Source: a virus
Reading direction: 5' to 3' (one strand)
IMG/VR virus record: IMGVR_UViG_3300021963_000057
Location: 1 to 64,000 of that record
Length of the DNA stretch: 64,000 bases
The notes below the pieces were generated by a model, which worked only from the letters and a program-made list of their open reading frames with translations, was not told where the DNA came from and did no database searches. The translations under genes and the position numbers were made by a program. This document shows, piece by piece, positions 19,292-28,940 of the stretch. Each line of letters begins with the position of its first letter. Within the stretch, counting starts at the first letter, position 1.

Positions 19292-20926
19292 ATGCAATTC
19301 ACTTACATTGGTAATCAAAGTAAAAAGGATGTAAGGTTAGCTGGTTCATTTGCTAATGGTGCATTTGTAACTGCTAACTCAGCAGCCAGTTTCGCCAATG
19401 GTGCCTTTACAACAGCCAATTCTGGTGCAACATTTGCTAACAGTGCCTTTGTAACTGCTAACTCTGCATATACATCACAGAACACCACGGCTGGTTTTGC
19501 AAATGGTGCTTTTGTAACTGCTAACTCAGCTGCAAGTTTTGCCAATGGCGCATTTACAACAGCAAATTCTGGTGCATCGTTTGCTAACAGTGCTTTTGAC
19601 CACGCCAATGCAGCCTACAACGCAGCAAATACTAGTGGTGCTGATAGTTGGGCTAGAACACAAGCCAATAACGCATATGACAAGGCAAATTCTGCCGGTT
19701 CATTTGCTAATAGTGCTTTCTCTCAAGCCAATTTGGCATATAATGCAATTATAACCAGTAGTAATACGGCTTCGTTGTATTATTTGACACGAACATTTAC
19801 TGGTGATGGTAGTACAACCGATTTTACAGTAACAGCAAACACCACATCAAACAGTATTCTTGTTTTTGATAACGGTATTACACAAAATCCAATAGTTGAT
19901 TATAGTGTAAGTGGCACAACATTAACTTTCACAACTGCACCAAGCACTGGTTCTGTAATACAAGTTCGTGAAATGTTGAGTAACGTTCCAGTAGTTACAG
20001 ATAATTCCAATTCTGCATTTGATAGAGCAAATGCTGCGTATATTCGAGCCAATTCATCTTATACTGCACAAAATACAACTGCATCATTTGCTAACGGTGC
20101 TTTCGATAGAGCCAATTCAGCAGCAAGTTTTGCCAACGGTGCTTTTATAAAAGCAAACTCATCTTACGCTGCACAGAACACCACGGCTGATTTCGCAAAT
20201 GGTGCTTTCGTAACAGCCAATTCTGGTGCATCATTTGCTAATGCTTCTTTCTTGAGAGCTAATGCTTCTTATCTTGCACAGAACACCACAGCTGATTTTG
20301 CCAACGGTGCATTTGTAACAGCTAATGCATCCTACATATCACAAAACACCACGGCTGGTTTTGCAAATGGTGCATTTATAACCGCTAATGCTTCTTATCT
20401 TGCACAAAACACTACATCTGATTTTGCCAACGGTGCTTTCTTAACAGCCAATTCTGGTGCATCATTTGCTAATGCTGCATTTGATAGAGCAAATGCCGCT
20501 TATGCACAAGCAAATACTGGAGGTGGTGGCAGTGGTGCAGATGCATGGGCAAGAGACACCGCAAATGCAGCATTCATAAAGGCAAATTCAGCCTTTGATG
20601 CCGCAAATACAGCTGCAAATACATCTGGAAATACAAGTGTTACAATGGTTACTGATAGTTTTGTTGCCAATGGCAGCACAACAACATTTACTTTAACCAT
20701 GACACCCACAGATAAATACTATACAACTGTGTCTGTTGATGGTATTATTCAACATAAAAGTACATATAGTTTATCAGCCAATGTAATTACATTAGATAGT
20801 ACATTAGAAAACGGAGCACTTGTTGATATCACAACAACTGGTGTTGTAGGTTATTCAACTGGTGGTGGCGGAGGCGGTGTATCAATTAGTAAATCTATTG
20901 CAATGGCAATAGTGTTTGGTTTATAA
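19292..20926 (+). CDS. Tail fibre dominated by FANGAF/ANSA repeats
   Basis: 544 residues, starting one base after the previous stop. It contains two long tracts of 15-residue units (residues ~17-150 and ~235-410; e.g. ASFANGAFVTANSAASFANG) separated by a beta domain (LTRTFTGDGSTTDFTVTANT, VLVFDNGITQNP-like). A second copy of that beta domain is near the C terminus (VDGIIQHKSTYSLSANVITL). It ends with a Gly-rich linker and a hydrophobic strand. It is a modular fibre of repeat shaft plus globular knobs, probably receptor-binding or spacer. The repeat tracts would be prone to unequal recombination. Confidence 0.75.
   Translation: MQFTYIGNQSKKDVRLAGSFANGAFVTANSAASFANGAFTTANSGATFANSAFVTANSAYTSQNTTAGFANGAFVTANSAASFANGAFTTANSGASFANSAFDHANAAYNAANTSGADSWARTQANNAYDKANSAGSFANSAFSQANLAYNAIITSSNTASLYYLTRTFTGDGSTTDFTVTANTTSNSILVFDNGITQNPIVDYSVSGTTLTFTTAPSTGSVIQVREMLSNVPVVTDNSNSAFDRANAAYIRANSSYTAQNTTASFANGAFDRANSAASFANGAFIKANSSYAAQNTTADFANGAFVTANSGASFANASFLRANASYLAQNTTADFANGAFVTANASYISQNTTAGFANGAFITANASYLAQNTTSDFANGAFLTANSGASFANAAFDRANAAYAQANTGGGGSGADAWARDTANAAFIKANSAFDAANTAANTSGNTSVTMVTDSFVANGSTTTFTLTMTPTDKYYTTVSVDGIIQHKSTYSLSANVITLDSTLENGALVDITTTGVVGYSTGGGGGGVSISKSIAMAIVFGL
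19341..19752 (+). repeat. FANGAF/ANSA coding repeat tract, first block
   Basis: About nine tandem 45-base-like units with high internal DNA similarity (GCTAATGGTGCATTTGTAAC-type phrases). In the protein they give FANGAF(V/T)TANSAAS. Confidence 0.8.
20008..20520 (+). repeat. FANGAF/ANSA coding repeat tract, second block
   Basis: About eleven units, many spaced by QNTTADFANGAF (e.g. CACAGAACACCACGGCTG). This is the most repetitive DNA in the window. Confidence 0.8.
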
Positions 20927-20935
20927 GGATTTAAA

Positions 20936-21295
20936 ATGACAACTCCAAATATAGCAGCATTAACAACAATTACAGGAAATACACAAGTACAAGCTGTGAC
21001 AACATCAGCCACACCAATTGTAAATAATCCTTCTGCAAGTGGACAAATATTGAAAATAAATTCTTTAATTATTTCAAATATAAACGCAACAACAGCACAA
21101 GATATTACAGTAGATTTATATAGAAACACAACAGCATATAAATTGGTGAGTACAGTTTCTATTGCGGCCGATAGTTCTTTTACAGCATTAGACAAAACAT
21201 TATCCATTTATCTTCTTGAAGGCGACCAATTAAGATTGACGGCAAGTAATAATAGTACACTACAAGCGATTTGTTCATTCGAGGAAATTAGTTAA
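20936..21295 (+). CDS. Small virion protein, beta-sandwich type (unknown)
   Basis: 119 residues, ribosome site AAGGATTTAAA. Strand-rich (ILKINSLIISNINATTAQDI, YLLEGDQLRLTASNNSTLQA) with an acidic C terminus (SFEEIS). It is similar in style to the 108-residue protein at 18964. Its stop TAA overlaps the ATG of the giant LamG adhesin by one base, so the two are probably co-translated and may act together, for example as an adaptor for the adhesin. No enzymatic motif; function unknown. Confidence 0.65.
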   Translation: MTTPNIAALTTITGNTQVQAVTTSATPIVNNPSASGQILKINSLIISNINATTAQDITVDLYRNTTAYKLVSTVSIAADSSFTALDKTLSIYLLEGDQLRLTASNNSTLQAICSFEEIS

Positions 21296-24200
21296 TGTTT
21301 AATTCTGGTATTCTTGGAAAAAGGTCAAAGGATACAACAGGTATTGTTTCTGTCCGTGACAACTTTAACCAACAAAATTATCCGGTACCTACAATTACCA
21401 GTTTTTCAGTTACGGATGAATCTTACAATCCAACGGATGATACTGCAATTGATACAGCAGGCGGACAAACTATTGTTTTAAATGGTTATGGTTTTGCGCC
21501 TGGTATCACCGTTATGGTTAATTCTTCGAACATAAGTGTCGTAACATATATTGATCCTAACAGAATATCTTTCACCGCACCAGCATTATCTTCAGGTAGT
21601 TATACGGTTTATGCAACTAACGTTAATGGTGGTACAGCAATATTGGTACCAGGTTTAGTTTATTCAGGAATACCAACATTTACAACATCTGCTGGTTCAT
21701 TAGGTTCATATTACGAAACAACTTCTATCAACACCTCTGTTAGTGCAACCGGTGATACACCAATTACATACTCTGTGGTATCAGGATCATTGCCTTCTGG
21801 TGCAACATTAAGTTCAAACGGAACTCTTTCAGGTACAGCTCCAGCTGATTACTCAAGTTCAACTTATTCATTCGTCATTCAAGCAAGTGATGCTGAAAAT
21901 CAAGATACTATTCGTTCATTCAATTTAACAATCAATACGGATGTTGTGTCGTTTTCCACACCAGCAAACAATGTAACATATAATGTTATGGGAAATAGTC
22001 CAATATCAAATGTTACTGCAAGCGCAACATCAGCTGCAGGTTATGGTGTATTATATTCATCTACAGGCCTACCCACTGGTTTAACGATTGATGCTGGAAC
22101 AGGTGTTATATCAGGAACACCAACAGTTGAAGCAAGTAATAATTCAATCATAACCGCAACAGCAAATACAACAACTCGTTCTTCAACATTATATATTAAT
22201 TGGGTTGTTTCTTTAGGTGATTTGTATTGGAAACAAACATCATTATTATTGAATGGTGAAACTCCTGTAACACCATATATTAGTGATGCAAGTGCTAATA
22301 ATGTAGCGTTAACTGTTGTTGGTAATCCGGTTCCAACAAAATTTAATCCATACCAAGATGGTTACTACAGTAATTATTTTGATGGTACTGGGGATTATTT
22401 AACTGCTGCTTCAAGTACAGCTTTTCAACTTGGCACCGGAGATTACACGTTCGAAGCTTGGATATACCCAACTGCGTTAGGTTCAAATAATAGTAATAAT
22501 ATTTTGAATATTGGTACTTATATAACCGGATTATTGATTAGATGTGCGGCAACTACAGGTATTGAAATTTACACCAACAATACACAACGTTTACTTACTG
22601 CAACCGGACTCACACAAAATGCTTGGCAGCATATTGCATTAGTTAGAAGCGGAAGCTCTTGTACATTTTATGTAAATGGCACCAGTATTGGTACATTTAC
22701 AGATTCTAGTAGTATTTCTCCTGCAACGGCTACAGTTACAATCGGTATGGCAGCACATAATAGCAGTGAATTCTTTACTGGTTATATGAGTAATTACAGA
22801 TTGGTAAAGGGTACAGCAGTATATACATCCGCATTTACTCCATCAACATCACCATTAACTGCTATTTCAGGTACAAGTTTATTAACTTGCCAATCAAACA
22901 GATTAATTGATAAATCATCTAATGCATTTACTATTACAAAAAATGGTGACACATCAGTAACACAAGTGCAACCATTTACAGTTTCGAATGATTATACTGG
23001 AGTTTATTTTCCATCCACATCCGATTATTCAACATTTACCGGAACTACCGCACAAGTTTTTGGTACAGGTGATTTTACAGTTGAATGTTGGGTGTATGCA
23101 ACTAATACTGGTACAACAACTGGTCATAATATTTCAAGGCCATCAACTTTGACCAATACGTGGTCACTGCAAACATATAATAGCGCACTAAACTGGTTAT
23201 TCGGTTCAACAACTCTAGGAACTGGTGCCGTTCCAGTATATGCATGGTCACACCTTTGTGTCAGTCGTGTTTCTGGTGTAACAAAAGGATTTGTAAACGG
23301 AACGCAAACATTCTCTGTAGCAGATACAAACAATTACTCAGCATCACCAACTAGACCTATTGGTCCTGGTGGAGGTGGTGCAGCGGTGTTCTATGTTTCT
23401 GATTTCAGAGTTGTTGTTGGATCCGGAGTAACATCAGTCACTGTACCTACATCACCATTAACAGCAATAACAAACACACAATTATTGACTCACCAATATA
23501 GTGGTGCTGTAGTTAATCAAACTATTATAGACAACGGACAATTCAATAACATTATCACAAGAAACGGTAATGCAAGTCAAGGTACATTTAGTCCTTATAG
23601 TCAAACTGGCTGGAGTAATTTCTTTGATGGTAGTGGTGATTATATAGATGTTACTGGAATACCTGTGGCAGCAACAGGACAATTCACAGTTGAAGCATGG
23701 ATATACACCAACAAAGTTAATAGTTCTACCAATCAGATGATATACTCACAGTATAACACAACCGATTCTAATAGATTTACTATTAATATAAACACATCCA
23801 ACAAATTAACAGTGACACATCCTTCAGGTAACATCACTGGTGCAACAACAATAACACCATATCAATGGAATCATATTGCGGTAACTAGAGATGCAAGCAA
23901 TACACTTAGAATATTTTTAAATGGTGTAGTTGATGCATCATCGTCAAGTTGGACAAATTCAATATTTCAAACCAATGCAAGGATTGGATATTATCCAAAC
24001 ACTCCACTAGATTACTTTAATGGTTATATCAGTAATCTAAGAGTATTGAGTGGGACTGGATTATACACTGAAGCATTCACACTACCAACCACAGCATTAA
24101 CTGCAATAGCAAACACAACTTTATTAACTTGTGGATCAAACAGATTTGTTGATAATTCAAATAATAATTATACATTAACTAGAACTGGTGATGTGTCAGT

Positions 24201-25359
24201 TCAAGCCTTTAGTCCATTTGGAGGAACAGCTTATAATCCAAGTTTGCATGGTGGCAGTGTATACTTTGACGGTAGTGGTGATTATCTCACAATTCCAACT
24301 AGTACAAATTTCGGATTCGGTTCAGGAGATTTTACTGTTGAGTTTTGGGTATATCCTACAGCTACCACCAGACAAGACTGGATAGACATTACAGATGGAA
24401 CAAATAGAGTTTTGGTTTATTATAGTGGTAGCGCAATCACATTCTATAGTGTACCTACAAATGCTGCAGCAATTACCGGACCTGCAATTGTCGCCAGACA
24501 ATGGTATCATATAGCGTTATCAAAAAGTTCTGGTTCTTCTAGACTATTTGTTAATGGCGTTCAAGTTGGTGCTACATACGCAACAAATCAAACTTATTCA
24601 GCAACAATGCCAATAACAATTGGTAAAGACAGTGCCGGATCAACACACGTTACTGGTTATATCAGTGATATTAGGATCACTAAAGGCTTAGGAATATATA
24701 CTGCAAATACTTCGGTACCAACTACGCCGGCGACAAATTATTCCACATCTAGACCAGCAAGTTTGTTATTGAATATGAATAATGGCGGTATAACTGACAA
24801 ACACAGTAGTCATACATTTGAAACAGTGGGTAATGCTCAATTAAGTACTGCTGTCAAAAAGTATGGTAGTGCTAGTATGTATTTTGACGGCAACGGAGAT
24901 AGATTAGTAATTCCATACTCAACTTTATTTTCACAAATGCAACCATATACGGTTGAATTTTGGTTCTATCCAACAAATAATGGTGTTACCGGTCAATATA
25001 TATTTGCTCGAAATTCAGGTGGTTTTTTTAATCTCAATTGGTTCGGAACTATTATGAGGGTAGACAAACAAGGTACGGGTATACAGATTACCGGATCAAC
25101 TACCATGGCAGTAAATCAATGGCACCATTTTGCCATGACGTATGATGGCACCAACACAAAGATATGGGTAAATGGTGTATTAGATGGTTCTGTTGCCGGT
25201 ACAAGTACTAGTGATACTAGCGCAAATATAACTATTGGATACTATGAAGCTTCAGGAACATCTTCTTACTATGGTTACATAGATGATTTTAAGTTTACTA
25301 AAGGTGTGGCACTTTACACTTCCAACTTCACACCACCAACACAATTACTAACATCATAA
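21295..25359 (+). CDS. Giant adhesin: IPT/TIG, Ig-like and five LamG-like domains
   Basis: 1354 residues. Residues ~30-120 look like an IPT/TIG domain (IVLNGYGFAPGITVMVNSSN). Residues ~122-300 hold two putative Ig/cadherin-like repeats (YSVVSGSLPSGATLSSNGTL; SSTGLPTGLTIDAGTGVISG). The rest is five ~200-residue concanavalin A-like (LamG) lectin domains, each opening with a YFDGSGDYLT-type motif and GDFTVEFWVYP, followed by W(Q/H)H(I/F)A and FVNGV. Such domains bind carbohydrates, so this is probably a receptor- or glycan-binding fibre. The C terminus ends TPPTQLLTS. No signal peptide, as expected for a virion protein. Confidence 0.82.
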   Translation: MFNSGILGKRSKDTTGIVSVRDNFNQQNYPVPTITSFSVTDESYNPTDDTAIDTAGGQTIVLNGYGFAPGITVMVNSSNISVVTYIDPNRISFTAPALSSGSYTVYATNVNGGTAILVPGLVYSGIPTFTTSAGSLGSYYETTSINTSVSATGDTPITYSVVSGSLPSGATLSSNGTLSGTAPADYSSSTYSFVIQASDAENQDTIRSFNLTINTDVVSFSTPANNVTYNVMGNSPISNVTASATSAAGYGVLYSSTGLPTGLTIDAGTGVISGTPTVEASNNSIITATANTTTRSSTLYINWVVSLGDLYWKQTSLLLNGETPVTPYISDASANNVALTVVGNPVPTKFNPYQDGYYSNYFDGTGDYLTAASSTAFQLGTGDYTFEAWIYPTALGSNNSNNILNIGTYITGLLIRCAATTGIEIYTNNTQRLLTATGLTQNAWQHIALVRSGSSCTFYVNGTSIGTFTDSSSISPATATVTIGMAAHNSSEFFTGYMSNYRLVKGTAVYTSAFTPSTSPLTAISGTSLLTCQSNRLIDKSSNAFTITKNGDTSVTQVQPFTVSNDYTGVYFPSTSDYSTFTGTTAQVFGTGDFTVECWVYATNTGTTTGHNISRPSTLTNTWSLQTYNSALNWLFGSTTLGTGAVPVYAWSHLCVSRVSGVTKGFVNGTQTFSVADTNNYSASPTRPIGPGGGGAAVFYVSDFRVVVGSGVTSVTVPTSPLTAITNTQLLTHQYSGAVVNQTIIDNGQFNNIITRNGNASQGTFSPYSQTGWSNFFDGSGDYIDVTGIPVAATGQFTVEAWIYTNKVNSSTNQMIYSQYNTTDSNRFTININTSNKLTVTHPSGNITGATTITPYQWNHIAVTRDASNTLRIFLNGVVDASSSSWTNSIFQTNARIGYYPNTPLDYFNGYISNLRVLSGTGLYTEAFTLPTTALTAIANTTLLTCGSNRFVDNSNNNYTLTRTGDVSVQAFSPFGGTAYNPSLHGGSVYFDGSGDYLTIPTSTNFGFGSGDFTVEFWVYPTATTRQDWIDITDGTNRVLVYYSGSAITFYSVPTNAAAITGPAIVARQWYHIALSKSSGSSRLFVNGVQVGATYATNQTYSATMPITIGKDSAGSTHVTGYISDIRITKGLGIYTANTSVPTTPATNYSTSRPASLLLNMNNGGITDKHSSHTFETVGNAQLSTAVKKYGSASMYFDGNGDRLVIPYSTLFSQMQPYTVEFWFYPTNNGVTGQYIFARNSGGFFNLNWFGTIMRVDKQGTGIQITGSTTMAVNQWHHFAMTYDGTNTKIWVNGVLDGSVAGTSTSDTSANITIGYYEASGTSSYYGYIDDFKFTKGVALYTSNFTPPTQLLTS

Positions 25360-25377
25360 TAGTTTGATAAATAAAAC

Positions 25378-26421
25378 ATGTCAACACAAGTAACTCCATC
25401 AAGATTAGATTCAACTAAAGATTTTTCGTCTTTGGTGCCGTCTGCCTATGCGGCAGCAAACGCAGCTTTTGTGCAGGCAAATGCTGCCTTTGCTCAAGCA
25501 AATACAGGTGGTGGCGGTGCGGGTTCAGATGCTTGGGCCAGAGATACAGCTAATGCATCATTCCTACAAGCAAACTCTGCGGCATCATTTGCCAATGGTT
25601 CTTTTGTAACCGCCAACACAGCTGCAAGTTTTGCCAATGGTGCTTTCTTAAGAGCCAACGCATCATATACAGCTCAAAACACTACGGCTGAATTTGCTAA
25701 TGGTTCTTTTTTAACTGCTAACTCGGCAGCCAGCTTTGCTAATGCAGCATATCAATCACAAAATACTACCGCATCATTTGCTAATGGTTCTTTCATTGCG
25801 GCAAACTCAGCAGGTTCATTTGCCAATGCAGCCTTTGTAACAGCCAACTCTGGTGCATCATTTGCCAATTCTGCATATGCACATGCCAATGCAGCATATG
25901 CTCAAGCAAATACTGGTGGGTCAGGTACAGATGCATGGGCAAGAGATACAGCAAATGCCGCTTATGCACATGCAAACGCAGCCTTTACAACAGCTAATAC
26001 TGGCGGTGGTGGCGGCTCAGACACATGGGCTAGAGCACAGGCCAATGCTGCGTTTGCAAAAGCAAATTCTGAAATTATAATTTTCGCAGTAACAGACGAC
26101 ACATCAAATATCACAGTCAGTTCTGCTAGGGCGTCATTCAGAGCACCTTCTGCAATGACATTAACTGGTCTACCTAGAGCATCACTAAATGTTGCTTCAA
26201 CATCCGGTATAGTTAACGTTGATATTAAGATAGCAGGAACAACAATACTTGGTTCAAATAAATTAACAATAGATGCAACAGAAAAAACCAGTACAACTGC
26301 TGCAACACCAACAACATATGTGACAACATCGGTAGCTGATGATGCGGAAATTAGTGTTGATATTCTTGGTGCTGGTACAGGTGCAAAAGGTTTAAAGATA
26401 ACTCTTTACTATACGGATTAA
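25378..26421 (+). CDS. Repeat fibre with C-terminal beta domain (adhesin cassette copy A, part 1)
   Basis: 347 residues. The N terminus (VTPSRLDSTKDFSSLVPSAY) is followed by 15-residue ANAAF/FANGSF units to residue ~225. The C-terminal ~115-residue domain begins IIIFAVTDDTSNITVSS and continues ASFRAPSAMTLTGLPRAS and TIDATEKTSTTAATPT, ending GLKITLYYTD. The 155-residue protein at 28941 shares both the N terminus and this C-terminal domain but lacks most of the repeats, so they are paralogues. In both copies a glycine-rich protein follows directly. The C-terminal domain is likely a knob that positions the adhesin. Confidence 0.75.
   Translation: MSTQVTPSRLDSTKDFSSLVPSAYAAANAAFVQANAAFAQANTGGGGAGSDAWARDTANASFLQANSAASFANGSFVTANTAASFANGAFLRANASYTAQNTTAEFANGSFLTANSAASFANAAYQSQNTTASFANGSFIAANSAGSFANAAFVTANSGASFANSAYAHANAAYAQANTGGSGTDAWARDTANAAYAHANAAFTTANTGGGGGSDTWARAQANAAFAKANSEIIIFAVTDDTSNITVSSARASFRAPSAMTLTGLPRASLNVASTSGIVNVDIKIAGTTILGSNKLTIDATEKTSTTAATPTTYVTTSVADDAEISVDILGAGTGAKGLKITLYYTD
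25441..26070 (+). repeat. ANAAF/FANGSF coding repeat tract
   Basis: Tandem 45-base-like units encoding FANGSF(V/L/I)xANSAAS, with GGGG-containing spacers (AQANTGGGG). Similar units occur in the fibres at 17932 and 19292. Confidence 0.78.
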
Positions 26422-26422
26422 T

Positions 26423-28507
26423 ATGTCGGGTGTTATGTTTATTAATAATGCAGTGAATTACATAGCATTAGCGGGTCAAGAAGAATGGACATCCAGTTCA
26501 GGTACTTTTACTTGGATTGTACCTAGAGGTGTCTATGAAATTCATGTTTGTTGTATTGGTGGTGGAGGCGGTGGCGGAGCTCACGCTACTGCACCAGCTG
26601 GCGGTGGTTATGGTGGTTCGTTAGCATGGGGTAATAAAATACCAGTAACACCTGGAGAACAAATAACCGTTCGGGTGGGTGACGGGGGTGGTAATGCAAT
26701 TGGCACTGGTGTAAGTGGTGGTTCCGGCGGCGAATCTTATATCGCAAGAGGTGCCACAAGATTGTTAAGTGCTGCTGGTGGTCCAGGTGGTGGAACAACA
26801 TTAGCAGGTACAAATCAAAGTACAACTTCAACAGCAGTTAGTGGAACAAATAGTGTATATGGTTTAACTGACGCATCTTATAGTCACGGTGGACCATCAT
26901 ATGTAACTAACGCAACATCAAGTGAGAGATGTTCTGGCGGTGGCGGCGCAGCAGGATACGCCTCAATTGCAAACATTGGAACAATCACAGGTGGAATTGG
27001 TGGACCCAATAATACCGGATACACATCAGGGACCAGTGGCGGTAGCGGAGGTGGTTCCGGAGGCATTTCATCTGACACTGGAGGTGCTGGTGGAGGTACA
27101 GGACCATGGGGTCAAGGCACTAGCGGATCAGCCGCTTCAACAACAGGTGGTTGGGCTGGCGTAGGTGGTTCGGGTGGCCTGCCGACTGCAAGTTTTGAGA
27201 GTCCACCTGCACAATCTATCGCATCAGCTTGGAGTGCATCAAGTTGGTCACCCAATGCAGGATTATTTGGCGGTGGTGGCGGCGGTGGATTAAACTCAAA
27301 CCCAGGTACAGGTTCCGGTTTCGGTGCAAGAGGTTGTGTGAGAATAATGTGGGGAGAAGGCAGAGGGTATCCTTCAACAAATACAGGTGACTACTATGGT
27401 TCAACCGCTGTAACAAGTAGTCAACAAAATTATTTTACGCCAGGAACATATACATGGACTGTTCCAGCAGGCGTTAGAGAATTTTCAGTGTGCGCTATAG
27501 GTGGTGGCGGAGCAGGTATGCAAGGCACTACTACAACAGGAAAAGGCAGTGGTGGTGGTGGCGCTTTAGCGTGGGCGAATTTCAAGTGTGAACCTGGAGA
27601 ATCATTTACTGTAGTAGCCGGTGCTGCAGGACAATCAACTGCATTAAACACTGCAACCGCAGGTGGTGCCAGTACTGTTACTAGAAACGTTTCGTTTAAA
27701 GGGTTTATATCAGGAACAAATTTGTACATTACTGAAATGATTTCAGGATTAATAACAACCGCAATAACTATAACGGGCTCGGGTGTAACATCAACAACAA
27801 TAAATGCATTTCAAACGGGTGAATATGGTAAAGAAGGAACTTATACGATAGGTACTTCACAAACAGTAGGAACATTAGACTCACCAATCACATTTAGTGG
27901 TACTTTGTTATTAATGACAGCTGGCGGCGGTGGTGCTGCTTTAGCTGTTGGTGGTGGCACACCATCAGGAGGAACATATTCTGTACACTCAACTGCAAAA
28001 AGTAGTGGAGGCATGAGTGGCGGTGCTGGTGGCACAAGTAACTCATCGACAACTGCGTTTGGTGGTAGTGGAGGTGGTGCAGGAGGATACCAAGGCACAG
28101 CAGGCGGTGCCGGAAGAAATTCATCTTCAGCTCTAAATGGAAACTATCCAACACCATATGTAGCTAATAGAATTTCAATGACGGGTGGATCATCGAGTGG
28201 ACGTAATGGTGGTGCTGCGGGTGCGATGGGTGCTGGCGGTGGTGGTACAGGAATATATGGCACAGGTAGAGAGCCTGGACAAGATACTGGTCAAGTATCT
28301 TCAGCACTTAATTCAGGTGGTGTTGCAGGCAGCGGAGGACAAGACGGTACCGCACCAGCAGGCACTGGCCAAGGTGGCCAGTTCGGAGGTGGCGGCGGCG
28401 GATCAGGTAACAACTACACTGCTGGTCGAGCAAACGGTGGAATTGGTGGTGTAAGAATAACTTGGGGTGCTAGACACAAGTATCCCGCACCAACAACAGA
28501 TGTTTAA
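26423..28507 (+). CDS. Glycine-rich adhesin (cassette copy A, part 2)
   Basis: 694 residues with two homologous halves. Each opens with a short strand motif (SGTFTWIVPRGVYEIHVCCI; PGTYTWTVPAGVREFSVCAI), then GGGG runs and long Gly/Ser loops, and ends in VRIMWGEGR or VRITWGARH plus YP. This is the 'glycine-rich domain' architecture known from phage tail-tip adhesins, where stacked polyglycine helices present variable loops to the receptor. It directly follows the repeat fibre (one base after its stop). Internal duplication and a second copy at 29405 suggest recurrent expansion of receptor-binding surfaces. Confidence 0.78.
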   Translation: MSGVMFINNAVNYIALAGQEEWTSSSGTFTWIVPRGVYEIHVCCIGGGGGGGAHATAPAGGGYGGSLAWGNKIPVTPGEQITVRVGDGGGNAIGTGVSGGSGGESYIARGATRLLSAAGGPGGGTTLAGTNQSTTSTAVSGTNSVYGLTDASYSHGGPSYVTNATSSERCSGGGGAAGYASIANIGTITGGIGGPNNTGYTSGTSGGSGGGSGGISSDTGGAGGGTGPWGQGTSGSAASTTGGWAGVGGSGGLPTASFESPPAQSIASAWSASSWSPNAGLFGGGGGGGLNSNPGTGSGFGARGCVRIMWGEGRGYPSTNTGDYYGSTAVTSSQQNYFTPGTYTWTVPAGVREFSVCAIGGGGAGMQGTTTTGKGSGGGGALAWANFKCEPGESFTVVAGAAGQSTALNTATAGGASTVTRNVSFKGFISGTNLYITEMISGLITTAITITGSGVTSTTINAFQTGEYGKEGTYTIGTSQTVGTLDSPITFSGTLLLMTAGGGGAALAVGGGTPSGGTYSVHSTAKSSGGMSGGAGGTSNSSTTAFGGSGGGAGGYQGTAGGAGRNSSSALNGNYPTPYVANRISMTGGSSSGRNGGAAGAMGAGGGGTGIYGTGREPGQDTGQVSSALNSGGVAGSGGQDGTAPAGTGQGGQFGGGGGGSGNNYTAGRANGGIGGVRITWGARHKYPAPTTDV

Positions 28508-28520
28508 TTAAGGAAAAACT

Positions 28521-28934
28521 ATGAATTTATGTATTGAAATTTATGAAGGCAATCCAATCAATCATCCAATCCAACAATCCAATTTGGAAATGATTTATCC
28601 TGGTATAGATTTTGAAAATTTACCTGAAAAATATTGTAAATTTGTTCGTGTTGAGAAACCATTTCCTAAATGGGATGAAGTTATTGAAGGACCAGAATAC
28701 AAAATTATTGATGGTGTTTGTTATGATGTATGGACAATTAATAAAATTTCTGATGAAGAACGTCAGCAAAAAATTGCAGATTTAGTTGCATCTTGTCCTT
28801 ATCCATCATGGACAATAGATTATGAAAATCATAATATAATACCACCAACGCCAATGCCAGAACAAGGTTCTTGGACATGGGACGAAGCAACTCTTTCTTG
28901 GGTCGAATATGTGGAACCAACAGACAACATATAA
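28521..28934 (+). CDS. Hypothetical protein, possible fibre-assembly chaperone
   Basis: 137 residues, AAGGAAAAACT ribosome site. Unlike its neighbours it is acidic, with ordinary codon and residue variety (IEIYEGNPINHPIQQSNLEM). The end has a Trp-rich segment (PEQGSWTWDEATLSWVEYVE) resembling the C-terminal pattern of tail-fibre assembly (Tfa-like) proteins. It sits between the two adhesin cassettes, the usual place for a fibre chaperone. The assignment is inference from context and a short motif; a virion protein remains possible. Confidence 0.5.
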   Translation: MNLCIEIYEGNPINHPIQQSNLEMIYPGIDFENLPEKYCKFVRVEKPFPKWDEVIEGPEYKIIDGVCYDVWTINKISDEERQQKIADLVASCPYPSWTIDYENHNIIPPTPMPEQGSWTWDEATLSWVEYVEPTDNI

Positions 28935-28940
28935 TAAAAA

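Noticed and set aside
19341-20520. CRISPR-like array of regularly spaced repeats
   Set aside because: The periodicity is 45 bases in frame within a coding gene and translates to a fibre repeat; no unique spacers.
25366-25377. GATAAATA before the gene at 25378
   Set aside because: Same problem: predicted start at the ATG, and AT-rich gaps here produce this string by chance.
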